A stretch of 64,000 bases of DNA from JAJPXI01 sp051867655. Its GTDB lineage: Bacteria; Bacillota; Clostridia; Oscillospirales; Oscillospiraceae. The stretch is from assembly GCA_051867655.1 (NCBI GenBank), contig JBJDYV010000104.1, positions 124,001 to 188,000 of the forward strand, given 5' to 3'. The notes beneath the pieces were generated by a model. The model was not told the DNA's origin. It did not search any database and was given only the letters and a program-made list of their open reading frames with translations. Made by a program: the position numbers and the translations under genes. Below, piece by piece: positions 8,179 to 16,375 of the stretch (position 1 is its first letter; every line of letters begins with the position of its first letter).

Positions 8179-9150
8179 ATGCCCAAATACTACCCTATCA
8201 ATGAAGAAGCCGCAAAGCGGGCCCAAGATATGAACAGCTTCTATGACTACAAACCCGGCTCTGCTACGGCGGAATACCGGGCAATGGTGGATGCTGCCTA
8301 TGAATTGGGGGAACGGCAGAAGCGCCGTGTCGATCCCATGCACCATGACAAGATTGATGGGCTTCTTGACTGCTACGCCCACAAACTGGCGGAGAACTTC
8401 AACCAGCGGTATGCCATAGACGCCCGTGTGCCCTCTATCCTGATTGCGGGGGGCTCCAATTTCCCCGTGGCAAAGAAGAACAAGCAGAACGCCGCCCGTG
8501 ACCGCAATATGGGCGAGTACCGGGAAATCGAGGGGCTGCTGGATAAGATACGCTCCACCGGCATGGGCGGGATCAGCGCCGATGATATTCATGCGGTGGA
8601 AAAGCTGGAAGCCAAGCTGGAGGGCTTGAAAGCGGCGCAGGAGTCCATGAAGGCCGTCAACGCCTATTACCGCAAGCACAAGACGCTGGAGGGCTGTCCC
8701 GGCCTGTCCTTTGAGGACATCGGGGAACTGCAAGCGTCCATGGCCCGTGACTGGCGAAAAGACCCCGTGCCTTACCCGGCCTATATGCTCCAAAACAACA
8801 ACGCCAATATCCACAGGGTACAGCAGCGCATTGACGACCTGAAAAACCGCTCTGAATTTGCAGGGTGGGAGTTTTCGGGCGGTAGAGCCGAGGTAAACGA
8901 GGAGGAAAACCGCCTGCAACTGTTCTTTGACGAAAAGCCCACGGAGGAACAGCGCCGGGCCCTGAAAAGCGGCGGCTTCCGCTGGGCTCCCAGCCAAGGC
9001 GCGTGGCAGCGGCAGCTTACGAAAAACGCCATCTATGCGGCGGATCGGATCGACTTTATCAGGCCGGAGGGCGGTGGGAGCATTTCCGCGCTGCAACCCT
9101 ACAACAGAAAACAGGAGCGTCCCGCCCCTGACGTGGGCGGTGACAGATAG
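8179..9150 (+). CDS. Conserved ICE protein, unknown function
   Basis: A soluble, charged 323-residue protein with ATG after AGGAGG. The N-terminus (PINEEAAKRAQDMNSFYDYK) is followed by helical segments, one coiled-coil-like at about residues 125-165. The C-terminal region has FFDEKPTEEQRRALKSGGF and FRWAPSQGAWQRQLT, a pattern I associate with DUF3560-like and large-polyvalent-protein domains of mobile elements. No catalytic motif is obvious. It begins a new unit after the terminator and lies upstream of MobC, so a role in DNA processing or host takeover is possible but unproven. Confidence 0.7.
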   Translation: MPKYYPINEEAAKRAQDMNSFYDYKPGSATAEYRAMVDAAYELGERQKRRVDPMHHDKIDGLLDCYAHKLAENFNQRYAIDARVPSILIAGGSNFPVAKKNKQNAARDRNMGEYREIEGLLDKIRSTGMGGISADDIHAVEKLEAKLEGLKAAQESMKAVNAYYRKHKTLEGCPGLSFEDIGELQASMARDWRKDPVPYPAYMLQNNNANIHRVQQRIDDLKNRSEFAGWEFSGGRAEVNEEENRLQLFFDEKPTEEQRRALKSGGFRWAPSQGAWQRQLTKNAIYAADRIDFIRPEGGGSISALQPYNRKQERPAPDVGGDR

Positions 9151-9159
9151 GAGGCTGCT

Positions 9160-9744
9160 ATGGATAAAAACCAAGGCTATACAATTCTGAAAGGCGTCAT
9201 GCTGGAGAACGGCAGGGGCTTTGTGCTGGCGGAACACCCTACGGCTCCGGCCCGCTATGTAACATGGGCTTGTTATGACGACGAGCACGGCATACGCCAG
9301 TACGAGTGGGGGCACTATGGAAATGACCGTACCGCTGCCGAGAGCGACCTTTTAGACCGCATACGGGAATACCAGCGGATTTTTCAGGTGGAGGTCAAGC
9401 ACGCCGAAGTCCCCGGCCTGTATAAGTATTACTCCACCCAGCGGCCCGTGGACATCGGCACGTTCCCCAAGCCCAAGGGCAACGCGCCGGACGAGATCGT
9501 AAACTACGATCAGCGTATCCCTGTGGAGGGGGGTGCGTTTCTGGCGTGGGGGCACCTGACCTACACCAAGCCCCTGACGGAACAGGAAGCAGCGGATTAT
9601 GAACTCCGGCCCGCGCCGGATAACCCCCGTCTGCCTGAAGTAAAAACCCGCCCCATTGCCCAGCAGATGGCGGAGGCCCAAAAGCTGGCCGACAGGCAGC
9701 ATAGAACGGCTGCGCCGACACTGGAGGGACGTGAGGATCGGTGA
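9160..9744 (+). CDS. Conserved ICE protein, unknown function
   Basis: A soluble 194-residue protein starting at ATG nine bases after the previous stop, behind GGAGG. Readable features are YVTWACYDDEHGIRQYEWG, a Tyr/Trp-rich block, and a C-terminal RPIAQQMAEAQKLA helix. It overlaps MobC by one base. I do not recognise the fold. It is probably part of the mobilisation operon. Confidence 0.65.
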   Translation: MDKNQGYTILKGVMLENGRGFVLAEHPTAPARYVTWACYDDEHGIRQYEWGHYGNDRTAAESDLLDRIREYQRIFQVEVKHAEVPGLYKYYSTQRPVDIGTFPKPKGNAPDEIVNYDQRIPVEGGAFLAWGHLTYTKPLTEQEAADYELRPAPDNPRLPEVKTRPIAQQMAEAQKLADRQHRTAAPTLEGREDR

Positions 9745-10088
9745 TGAAGCAGCGCCGCCGTCCCATCCACCTGCACGTCATGGTGTCCGAGGAGGAGCAA
9801 GCCCTGATTCGGGAGCGCATGGCAGAGGCCGGTATTCGCAACATGGGGGCCTATATGCGGAAAATGGCCCTTAACGGTTATGTGCTCCATGTTGACCTTT
9901 CGCCTGTCCGAGAGCTCGTTTCCCTGCAAAGGCGCTGCTCCAACAATCTTAATCAGGTGGCGATTCAGGCCAACACCTACGGCGGGATTTATCCCGATGA
10001 CATCAAGACCCTGCAAAAAGATTATGCAGACCTGTGGGAGCCTCTTTCCAACCTGCTGCAAAAGCTGGCTGGGATTGTGGGCTCCTGA
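9744..10088 (+). CDS. MobC-like relaxosome accessory protein
   Basis: A 114-residue protein of the bacterial mobilisation MobC type. It has a basic N-terminus (KQRRRPIHLHVMVSEEEQAL), a ribbon-helix-helix-like MGAYMRKMALNGY segment and the family-typical RRCSNNLNQVAIQANTYGG. Such proteins bind near oriT and help the relaxase nick. ATG at 9744 overlaps the preceding TGA; GTG at 9741 is an alternative. The relaxase lies about 1 kb downstream. Confidence 0.88.
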   Translation: MKQRRRPIHLHVMVSEEEQALIRERMAEAGIRNMGAYMRKMALNGYVLHVDLSPVRELVSLQRRCSNNLNQVAIQANTYGGIYPDDIKTLQKDYADLWEPLSNLLQKLAGIVGS

Positions 10089-10111
10089 ACAAATGAAAGG
10101 AGAGGTTAATC

Positions 10112-10645
10112 ATAGACAAAACCCCGTGCATAATGGATCACTACTGGGCAATGCCCAGCAAAAATACTTTTTCTATTCCGCCTATTCGTGATTTGCTCAC
10201 CCAATATTGGCGGCCCGGTGTGAGCATTGACCCGTTTGCCAACGAGTCGCGGTTAGCCGAAATTACCAACGATCTTGACCCTGCTTATTCGACGGATTTT
10301 CATATGGACGCTACGGATTTTCTCAAGCAGTTTGCAACCGGCAGCGTGGATATTGTTCTTTATGATCCGCCGTTTTCCTCCCGGCAAGTCAGCGAGTGTT
10401 ACCGGCGGCTGGGGCATACGGTAGATCGCACGACCACACAAAACAGCTATTGGCGAAAGCACAAGGAGGAAATTGGCCGTATTGTAAAACCGGGCGGGCT
10501 GGTGTTTTCATTCGGCTGGAACAGCGGCGGCATAGGGAAAAAATACGGATTTGAAAAAGTACATATCCGGCTGGTTGCACATGGCGGCAATCACAATGAT
10601 ACGATTGCCGTTGTAGAAAAGAAAGTGGAGGAAAGTGCGGGATAG
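10112..10645 (+). CDS. Third DNA methyltransferase-like protein
   Basis: This protein of about 177 residues has a DPPF motif in VDIVLYDPPFSSRQVSECY and a following GRIVKPGGLVFSFGWN strand-turn, typical of adenine/cytosine amino-methyltransferases. The SAM motif is weak (SIDPFANESRLAEITNDLD). The ATG at 10133 has no ribosome site, while AAAGGAGAGG at 10097-10106 is well placed for the ATA at 10112. If ATA is used the N-terminus is (M)DKTPCIMDHYWAMPS. The target is unknown. Confidence 0.75.
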   Translation: MDKTPCIMDHYWAMPSKNTFSIPPIRDLLTQYWRPGVSIDPFANESRLAEITNDLDPAYSTDFHMDATDFLKQFATGSVDIVLYDPPFSSRQVSECYRRLGHTVDRTTTQNSYWRKHKEEIGRIVKPGGLVFSFGWNSGGIGKKYGFEKVHIRLVAHGGNHNDTIAVVEKKVEESAG

Positions 10646-10654
10646 CAAAAGTTT

Positions 10655-10669
10655 GGGACACTTTGTCCC
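10655..10669. repeat. ICE palindrome copy 6
   Basis: GGGACACTTTGTCCC flanked by TTT and AAA, in the CTT orientation, just after the third methyltransferase stop. Confidence 0.9.
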
Positions 10670-10694
10670 AAACCGGCAGAAGCCGGAGGCATCC

Positions 10695-10723
10695 TTGTTG
10701 TCCCTCCCGCCCGGAGTTATAAT
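10695..10723 (+). promoter_or_regulatory. Sigma-A-type promoter before the CD1845-like gene
   Basis: TTGTTG (10695-10700), 17-base spacer, TATAAT (10718-10723). It lies 50 bases upstream of the next start. Confidence 0.6.
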
Positions 10724-10773
10724 ATAAATAGGCGGAAACACATTGAAAACAATAACTTTCGGGAGGTTTTATC

Positions 10774-11067
10774 ATGCGTATTCTGTTCAAAATCCTTGCC
10801 GCCCCTTTTGTGGCGGCGCTCACTCTGGCCGTGGCGGTGTTGACATTTTTACATGGGATAGCAGGCTTATTTCTGGATATTCTTTGCGGCCTGTTTGTTA
10901 TCTGCGCCCTGTTCTCCATGATCGTTCAGGGCAATACCGCATTGGGCATAAGGGAGCTTTTAGTGGCGTTCTGCCTTTCGCCGGTGGGCCTGCCTGCCAT
11001 AGCCGATTGGCTGATTGACAAGCTGGACAATCTCAATTACTCCCTGCGGGGATTTATCGCAGGCTGA
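10774..11067 (+). CDS. CD1845 family small membrane protein
   Basis: A 97-residue hydrophobic protein with at least two membrane segments (about 5-33 and 36-56) and a C-terminal SPVGLPAIADWLIDKLDNLN amphipathic part, as in CD1845-type proteins of clostridial conjugative transposons. ATG follows CGGGAGGTTTTATC. It has its own promoter and is closed by a terminator, so it is a separate transcript. Function is unknown. Confidence 0.8.
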   Translation: MRILFKILAAPFVAALTLAVAVLTFLHGIAGLFLDILCGLFVICALFSMIVQGNTALGIRELLVAFCLSPVGLPAIADWLIDKLDNLNYSLRGFIAG

Positions 11068-11072
11068 TCTTT

Positions 11073-11087
11073 GGGACAAAGTGTCCC
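11073..11087. repeat. ICE palindrome copy 7
   Basis: GGGACAAAGTGTCCC, immediately after the CD1845-like stop and ten bases before the terminator stem. Confidence 0.9.
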
Positions 11088-11096
11088 GAACCTGAC

Positions 11097-11130
11097 GAGC
11101 CGGGCGGCAATTTGCCGCCCGGCTCTTTCT
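11097..11130 (+). terminator. Intrinsic terminator
   Basis: GAGCCGGGCGGCAA pairs with TTGCCGCCCGGCTC, followed by TTTCT. It separates the CD1845-like gene from the relaxase. Confidence 0.75.
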
Positions 11131-11150
11131 GTATTTAGGAGGTGAAATCC

Positions 11151-12560
11151 ACGGCAACGACCTATATCAAGCCCCACAAGCAGGCCGCCAACCGGACGGC
11201 CCTGCAAAGCCTGAAAGATCGTTTTGATTACGGCCTGAACCCCAAAAAGCTGGGAGCCATGTCCGCTTACCTCTGCGACCCCAAGCTGGCCCATTTGGAG
11301 TTTATGCTTGTCAAGGAGCAGTATCAGGCGGCAGCCGGACGGCCTGCGGAGCATGGGGACCTCTGCTATCAGATCCGGCAGGCGTTCCCCCAAGGGGAGA
11401 TCACGCCGGAGGAAGCAAATAAAATCGGCTATGAAACGGCTATGCGCTGGACAAAGGGAAAGTATCAATTCTTTGTCTGTACGCACATCGACAAAGGGCA
11501 CATTCACAACCACATCTATTACAATTCCACGGCCTACGACTGCTCCCGGAAGTTCCGCAACTTCCTCGGCTCCACTTTTGCCCTGCGGCGGCTCTCCGAC
11601 AGGGTGTGTCTGGAGCATGACTTGTCCGTGATCCTCAACCCCAAGCTGCACAGCAAGGGAAAGTATCTGCATTACGGTCAATGGCTGGGAACAGACCGCC
11701 GCCCCTCTCAAAAGGAGCAGCTTCGGGCCGCCATAGATACCGCCCTTGCTCAACAGCCCGCCGATCTTCCGGCGTTCCTCTCCTTACTGGAGGGCGCTGG
11801 CGTTCAGGTGGTGCATGGGCGGGGCGGCGTTCTCTCGTTCAAACTCCCCGGCTATGAGCGGCCCGCCCGCTGGCGGAGCTCCACGCTGGGCAGCGGCTAC
11901 GGCCCGGAGGATGTGCAGGCCGTCATTGACGGCAAGGCCCCAGCCCGGCCTGCGCCTGTCAGCGGCTCAGCTCCCCGGCAGAAAATCAACCTCGTCATTG
12001 ACATTCAGCAGCGCATGGCCCAGGGCAAAGGCCCAGGCTATGAACATTGGGCAAAGCTCTACAACCTGAAACAGATGGCCGCCGCCCTGCAATTCCTACA
12101 AGAAAACGGCCTGACTGACTATGACACGCTGGCGGAGAAAACGGAAACGGCGGTTGACCGGGCTCACGCTCTTGCCGGGGAACTCCGAGCCGTGGAGGAT
12201 CAGCTTGCACAGACTTCCGCGTTGATGGGGGCTGTGGTGGACTATGCCAAGACCCGGCCCGTGTTCGACGGCTACAAGGCGGCACGGTATAGCAAAAAAT
12301 ATCTGGCGGCACATGAGGAGGAGCTTGATACCTACCGGGCGGCAAAGGCTTCTATCAATGAACTTTTGGACGGGGCCAAGCTGCCCAAGATGGAAAAGCT
12401 GAAGCAGCAGCGCAGGGAACTGGCAGAGCAGAAAAAGGCCCTCTATGCCGAGTACCGGCAGGCCCAGCGGGATATGCGGGAGCTCGTCACCGTCAAGGGA
12501 AACGTGGATCATTTACTCGGTGTGACCGGCGGGCGCGACGATAAGGAACAGGTGCGGTAG
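11151..12560 (+). CDS. Relaxase / mobilisation nuclease
   Basis: A relaxase of about 469 residues that nicks oriT and pilots the strand. The catalytic histidine block HIDKGHIHNHIYYN is near residues 112-125, and the N-terminal tyrosine candidate is in TTYIKPHKQ. The C-terminal third is coiled-coil-rich (AVEDQLAQTSALMGAVVDYA; KQQRRELAEQKKALYAEYRQ). The start is odd: TTAGGAGG at 11135-11142 is the ribosome site, GTG at 11142 overlaps it, and the codon at normal spacing is ACG at 11151, giving (M)ATTYIKPHK. GTG at 11142 is the nearest conventional alternative. Confidence 0.9.
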   Translation, partial: TATTYIKPHKQAANRTALQSLKDRFDYGLNPKKLGAMSAYLCDPKLAHLEFMLVKEQYQAAAGRPAEHGDLCYQIRQAFPQGEITPEEANKIGYETAMRWTKGKYQFFVCTHIDKGHIHNHIYYNSTAYDCSRKFRNFLGSTFALRRLSDRVCLEHDLSVILNPKLHSKGKYLHYGQWLGTDRRPSQKEQLRAAIDTALAQQPADLPAFLSLLEGAGVQVVHGRGGVLSFKLPGYERPARWRSSTLGSGYGPEDVQAVIDGKAPARPAPVSGSAPRQKINLVIDIQQRMAQGKGPGYEHWAKLYNLKQMAAALQFLQENGLTDYDTLAEKTETAVDRAHALAGELRAVEDQLAQTSALMGAVVDYAKTRPVFDGYKAARYSKKYLAAHEEELDTYRAAKASINELLDGAKLPKMEKLKQQRRELAEQKKALYAEYRQAQRDMRELVTVKGNVDHLLGVTGGRDDKEQVR

Positions 12561-12584
12561 CAGCCTGTGACGCAGACAATCTTT

Positions 12585-12599
12585 GGGACACTTTGTCCC
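12585..12599. repeat. ICE palindrome copy 8
   Basis: GGGACACTTTGTCCC flanked by TTT and AAA, 25 bases after the relaxase stop. Confidence 0.9.
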
Positions 12600-12633
12600 A
12601 AAGGCCGGGTTTGGGGAGGCTCCCCAACAAGCA

Positions 12634-12684
12634 TTTTTGCGGGGCTGCCAGCCCCGCAAAAATAGCAAGTGTGTCCACACTTGC
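12634..12684. repeat. Two adjacent hairpins after the relaxase
   Basis: TTTTTGCGGGGCT/AGCCCCGCAAAAA (12634-12662) is a perfect 13-base stem. GCAAGTGTG/CACACTTGC (12665-12684) follows. The first can terminate transcription in either direction; an oriT-like role is also conceivable but unsupported. Confidence 0.6.
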
Positions 12685-12742
12685 ATTGCTTGCCGTTTCG
12701 TGCGCGACCCTGAAAGCTCCCATACACTGATGTCTCTATAAT

Positions 12743-13627
12743 TCAGTGCATCTTCCGAAATTCATTCGGTGTGTATCCATACTCGGCCTTAAACACTCTG
12801 CAAAAATATCCTGTGCTTTCAAAGCCGACTGCTGATGCAATGGCGGTAATGGTATCGCCCGTTGCAAGCAGTAAGCTTTTTGCCCGGCGCAAACGGTAAT
12901 TATTGAGATATCTAACCGGTGTTGTCTGGATACCTGCATGAAAACAGCGCAACGCTTCACTGGAACTGATATTTGCCGCCTTTGAGATATCTCCGAGCGA
13001 AATTGTACTCCCATAGTTTTTATGAATATAAGAAAGCATTTCACGCAAACGTGCCTGTGTTATCTGCTCCTCGTGCAAACGCTCCTTGTTCAGCCCTTGC
13101 AGCGATTGCATATACAGCTCCTGCCATAAGCTTAAAACAAGCCGTTGCGTCTGGAGCTCCCATATCAATTTACCTGCTTTTACTGTTTCACATATCTCAC
13201 TGATAATTTGTAAAATTCTATCATGTAATTTATCATCATGCTTCAAAATAACACATTCGCAATCCGCAGACAGGAATGGCTGTACATATCTTCTGAATAC
13301 TGCTGAAGAAGATGGAGCGATAAATTCAGGGAGAAAAATTAGATTTTTCAGCGTTCCGCCGTTTGTCGTTTCAAATCGGTGAATAGTTTTACTGTTAATA
13401 AAAAGACCGTCTCCAGCCCCCAAGCATATAGATTCATGCCCGATTTTACAGGATACATTTCCTTTTACAACCAACGAGAGCTCAAACTCTCTGTGCCAGT
13501 GCCACTCAACACAGCGGCTGTTGTACGCTTCAATTTCATCCAGATAATAGGCAAAAGGAAACTCGTCTGTTCCGTAGGCAAGTGTGGAGCGCATAGATTC
13601 ATCCGTAGGTATATAAAAAGTCTGCAC
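12743..13627 (-). CDS. AraC family transcriptional regulator
   Basis: A 294-residue regulator with an N-terminal cupin-like sensing half (HWHREFELSLVVKGNVSCKI, FINSKTIHRF) and a C-terminal double helix-turn-helix (ISLGDISKAANISSSEALRC; TITAIASAVGFESTGYFCRV; YTPNEFRKMH). It is divergent from the adjacent MATE gene with 119 bases between the starts, so control of that exporter is likely. Base use is clearly AT-richer than the neighbouring conjugation genes, which fits a recently acquired cargo pair. Confidence 0.92.
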   Translation of the reverse strand: MQTFYIPTDESMRSTLAYGTDEFPFAYYLDEIEAYNSRCVEWHWHREFELSLVVKGNVSCKIGHESICLGAGDGLFINSKTIHRFETTNGGTLKNLIFLPEFIAPSSSAVFRRYVQPFLSADCECVILKHDDKLHDRILQIISEICETVKAGKLIWELQTQRLVLSLWQELYMQSLQGLNKERLHEEQITQARLREMLSYIHKNYGSTISLGDISKAANISSSEALRCFHAGIQTTPVRYLNNYRLRRAKSLLLATGDTITAIASAVGFESTGYFCRVFKAEYGYTPNEFRKMH

Positions 13628-13657
13628 AAAAACTCCGCCTTTTCTAAATTTGGAGAT

Positions 13658-13687
13658 ATTTTATCATATTAGGGCTGTATTATGCAA
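13658..13687 (-). promoter_or_regulatory. Promoter of the AraC gene
   Basis: On the minus strand, TTGCAT (13687-13682), 18-base spacer, TAAAAT (13663-13658). Confidence 0.55.
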
Positions 13688-13746
13688 GAACTGGATTGCA
13701 GATTGTGCGATAATTTATCATTATACATAGCACGGAGTAGTTTTAT

Positions 13747-15198
13747 ATGAGATCTGCAAATTATATTGTTCTGCCACCTGACAAAGAGCAGAAGATTTTT
13801 GGTCTTTTCACGAGAGACAGAACATTTTATCGTACATTTTTTCCGCTGCTTGCTGTCATCACACTTCAGCAGTTGGCAGCACTGGCAGTCAACATGGCTG
13901 ACAATATTATGCTGGGAACCTACACGGAACTGGCGCTTTCCGGCGCGACGCTGGTAAATCAAATTCAATTTACACTCCAGCAAATTGCGGCTGGTATCGG
14001 TATGGGAATTGTCGTGCTGGCCTCTCAATATTGGGGACAGCGCCGTACAGAGCCCATCAAAAAAATCATCAATATCGGCGTGAAATTTGGCTTTATGGTA
14101 GGGATTATCTTCTTTGTTGTTTCTAAAGCAATTCCCACCGGAGTGCTTTCCCTATTCACAAACGATCAGGCTGTTATTGCCGAAGGAGCGCGGTATCTGA
14201 ATGTAATCTGCTGGACATATCTGGTTTTTTCTGTGTCCAATTCTCTGATGTATTCTTTGCAAAGTGTGGAAACTGCAATGATTGGAACCGTTATGTCCAT
14301 TAGCACCATCTGTATCAATATCTGCCTGAACTATTGCTTTATTTATGGTAATTTTGGCGCGCCTGAGTTGGGTATCGTCGGTGCTGCCGTAGCAACGCTG
14401 GTCAGCAGAATTGTTGAGCTTTTCATTATTCTGATTTATGTCCTGTTTGTTGATAAAAAGCTGAGAATGAAGCTTCACGAACTGCTGCGTTTTGATTTTA
14501 CTTATGTGAGCGACTACATAAAGGTATCTACGCCCATCGTGTTAAGCGGGATGCTTTGGGGTGTTGCTCAGGCAGCGCAAACCGCTGTTCTGGGGCATAT
14601 CAGCGCAACAGTAATTGCGGCCAACAGTATTGCTATTGTAATTTTTCAAATTTTTGCTGTTGTGGGCATGTCCTGTGCAAATGTGGCATCGGTTACAACA
14701 GGTAAAACCATTGGCGAAGGCAGGCTGGACATGGTGCGCTCCTATGCCAAGACGATGCAAGCCATTTTTCTCTTGATTGGTATAGTGTTTGGCGGCCTCA
14801 TGTTCATATTAAAAGATTCTATCGTTGGAATATACTCTGTGTCTGATGAGACAAAAGAGCTGGCGATTAGTTTTTTGACTGTATTAAGTATTACAACGGT
14901 TGGAACTTGTTATGAATATCCGGTGGAAAGCGGCATTATTGCCGGAGGCGGTGTCACAAAATACGCTGCTGTAGTAGATAATCTGTTCATGTGGCTGTTC
15001 ACAATACCTGCTGCGTTTTTAAGCGCATTTGTGTTCAAATTTCCACCGCTTGTCACTTTTTGCTTTCTAAAGGCAGATCAAATCTTAAAGTGCATTCCGA
15101 ACTCTATTACCTGCAATCGTTATCGCTGGGTTCGTGTGCTGACACGCGAGGGTCAAGATAAACCAGAGCAGCCCATAGAGGGACAAGGTGAGTATTAA
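13747..15198 (+). CDS. MATE family efflux transporter (cargo)
   Basis: A 483-residue MATE protein with about twelve membrane segments. The first half begins with TFFPLLAVITLQQLAALAVN and a NMADNIMLG motif; the C-terminus ends with the typical KCIPNSITCNRYRWVRVLTR block plus a short extension. It probably exports cationic drugs or metabolites by ion antiport. GGAG at 13734-13737 precedes ATG. It shares low GC and a divergent promoter region with the AraC gene, which suggests ligand-induced expression. Confidence 0.92.
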   Translation: MRSANYIVLPPDKEQKIFGLFTRDRTFYRTFFPLLAVITLQQLAALAVNMADNIMLGTYTELALSGATLVNQIQFTLQQIAAGIGMGIVVLASQYWGQRRTEPIKKIINIGVKFGFMVGIIFFVVSKAIPTGVLSLFTNDQAVIAEGARYLNVICWTYLVFSVSNSLMYSLQSVETAMIGTVMSISTICINICLNYCFIYGNFGAPELGIVGAAVATLVSRIVELFIILIYVLFVDKKLRMKLHELLRFDFTYVSDYIKVSTPIVLSGMLWGVAQAAQTAVLGHISATVIAANSIAIVIFQIFAVVGMSCANVASVTTGKTIGEGRLDMVRSYAKTMQAIFLLIGIVFGGLMFILKDSIVGIYSVSDETKELAISFLTVLSITTVGTCYEYPVESGIIAGGGVTKYAAVVDNLFMWLFTIPAAFLSAFVFKFPPLVTFCFLKADQILKCIPNSITCNRYRWVRVLTREGQDKPEQPIEGQGEY

Positions 15199-15387
15199 AA
15201 AATTATGAATTGCCATCCTACCCCTGAAAGGGCAGCTGCCGTTTAAAGGAGGCCCTGTTGTCCTCAATGCCTATCCGTCCACCTGATTTATCAAAAAAAG
15301 CTCCTGCCCCGGACGGATAGAAACTACCCACGGATGCGAAAATCGTCGCAACAAAAAGCATTTTGAAAATAACGCTCGTTTCTCCTG

Positions 15388-15424
15388 CGCCCGTGCAGCT
15401 TTAAGCTGCGCGGGCGTTTCTTTA
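15388..15424 (+). terminator. Intrinsic terminator in the 15.2-15.5 kb gap
   Basis: CGCCCGTGCAGCTT pairs imperfectly with AAGCTGCGCGGGCG, followed by TTTCTTTAT. The rest of the 15199-15526 gap shows no convincing gene. Confidence 0.65.
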
Positions 15425-15430
15425 TGCCTT

Positions 15431-15445
15431 GAGACACTTTGTCTC
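15431..15445. repeat. ICE palindrome copy 9 (variant)
   Basis: GAGACACTTTGTCTC, extended by GCCTT/AAGGC on both sides. Both arms changed GGGACA to GAGACA together, so the symmetry is kept by compensating changes. Confidence 0.85.
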
Positions 15446-15526
15446 AAGGCAGGCCCCCGCTGCCGGGGCCCGCCTGCCCTCCGTTTTGATTCACACAAAC
15501 TCAAAAATCAAAACGGAGGAATACAA

Positions 15527-15949
15527 ATGACAACCATCAATTTACGGGAGTTTTACCCGTGGTACATAGAAGATCAATTTATCGAGGTGTCTGACGCGGT
15601 GGCCGAGGAGCTTCGAGCCAGCCGGAGAGCCGAGGCCGCCCACCAGCGGCAGCTTGTCCGCAACAAGGCGCAGTATTCGCTGGACTGTGATGACGGGATC
15701 GAATACTCGGCCTGTGTGCATGAACCCACGCCGGAGGAACTGTTGGAGCGCATGGAGCTTTTCTATCGCTTGTGGAACGCTCTCAATTCCCTGCCTGAAA
15801 CGCAGGGCCGCCGGGTGGACGCCCATATTATTCTCGGCATGAGCTATCGGGAAATTGCCAGAGCCGAGGGTGTAGACTGGAGCTCTGTCAAGGAGTCTGT
15901 CCGTGGCGGACTTGCCACGATGAGAAAATTTCTCAAAAGAAATTTTTGA
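15527..15949 (+). CDS. Sigma-70 region 4-like ICE regulator
   Basis: A 140-residue protein with an N-terminal (INLREFYPWYIEDQFIEVSD) block and a C-terminal helix-turn-helix (SYREIARAEGVDWSSVKESV RGGLATM). It resembles the sigma-like regulators, Tn916 Orf7-type, that stand before the integration module in such elements. ATG follows CGGAGGAATACAA. It probably controls excision or transfer genes. Confidence 0.82.
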   Translation: MTTINLREFYPWYIEDQFIEVSDAVAEELRASRRAEAAHQRQLVRNKAQYSLDCDDGIEYSACVHEPTPEELLERMELFYRLWNALNSLPETQGRRVDAHIILGMSYREIARAEGVDWSSVKESVRGGLATMRKFLKRNF

Positions 15950-16375
15950 TTAGACCCCCTCAAAGGATGATTTTTTGTCCTTGGTATATGAGAGGTGTTT
16001 TCTGACCCCCTCAACAACTGAATAGCAGCGGCTCCGAGCCATTGCGGGGAGCCAAACGGAGGACGCAAATTGCGTCAAGCCGCAAAAGAGGATTGCCACC
16101 TCTGCGGCCACGATCCGCACGGACAAGCTGGCCGCTTGTCCCTCCGGGCCGCTGCACTCCCCAGCGGGAGCGTCGTGCGTTCAACTGCTGTCTTATGACA
16201 GGCCAAAATAAGGCGCGGCGCTCCCATTTCTTATGCCCATGGGCTTTGAGACACTTTGTCCCAAGGAGGTGGAGAAAGGCAAGAAGGCGGCACGCAAGCG
16301 GTGCCGCCTTTCTGCGTTTCCCCAGAGGACAAGGGAACAAGAGGCAATCAACACATTTTCGGAGAGGAGGGAACT
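15950..16375. other. Gene-poor stretch with direct repeats
   Basis: No reading frame here has a ribosome site or recognisable product. GACCCCCTCAA occurs at 15953-15963 and again at 16004-16014. A hairpin AAGGCGGCAC/GTGCCGCCTT lies at 16284-16310 before TTTCT and may terminate or attenuate transcription into TnpW. Confidence 0.5.
16248..16262. repeat. ICE palindrome copy 10 (one arm changed)
   Basis: GAGACACTTTGTCCC, a mixed copy with one GAGACA arm and one TGTCCC arm, upstream of TnpW. Confidence 0.8.
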
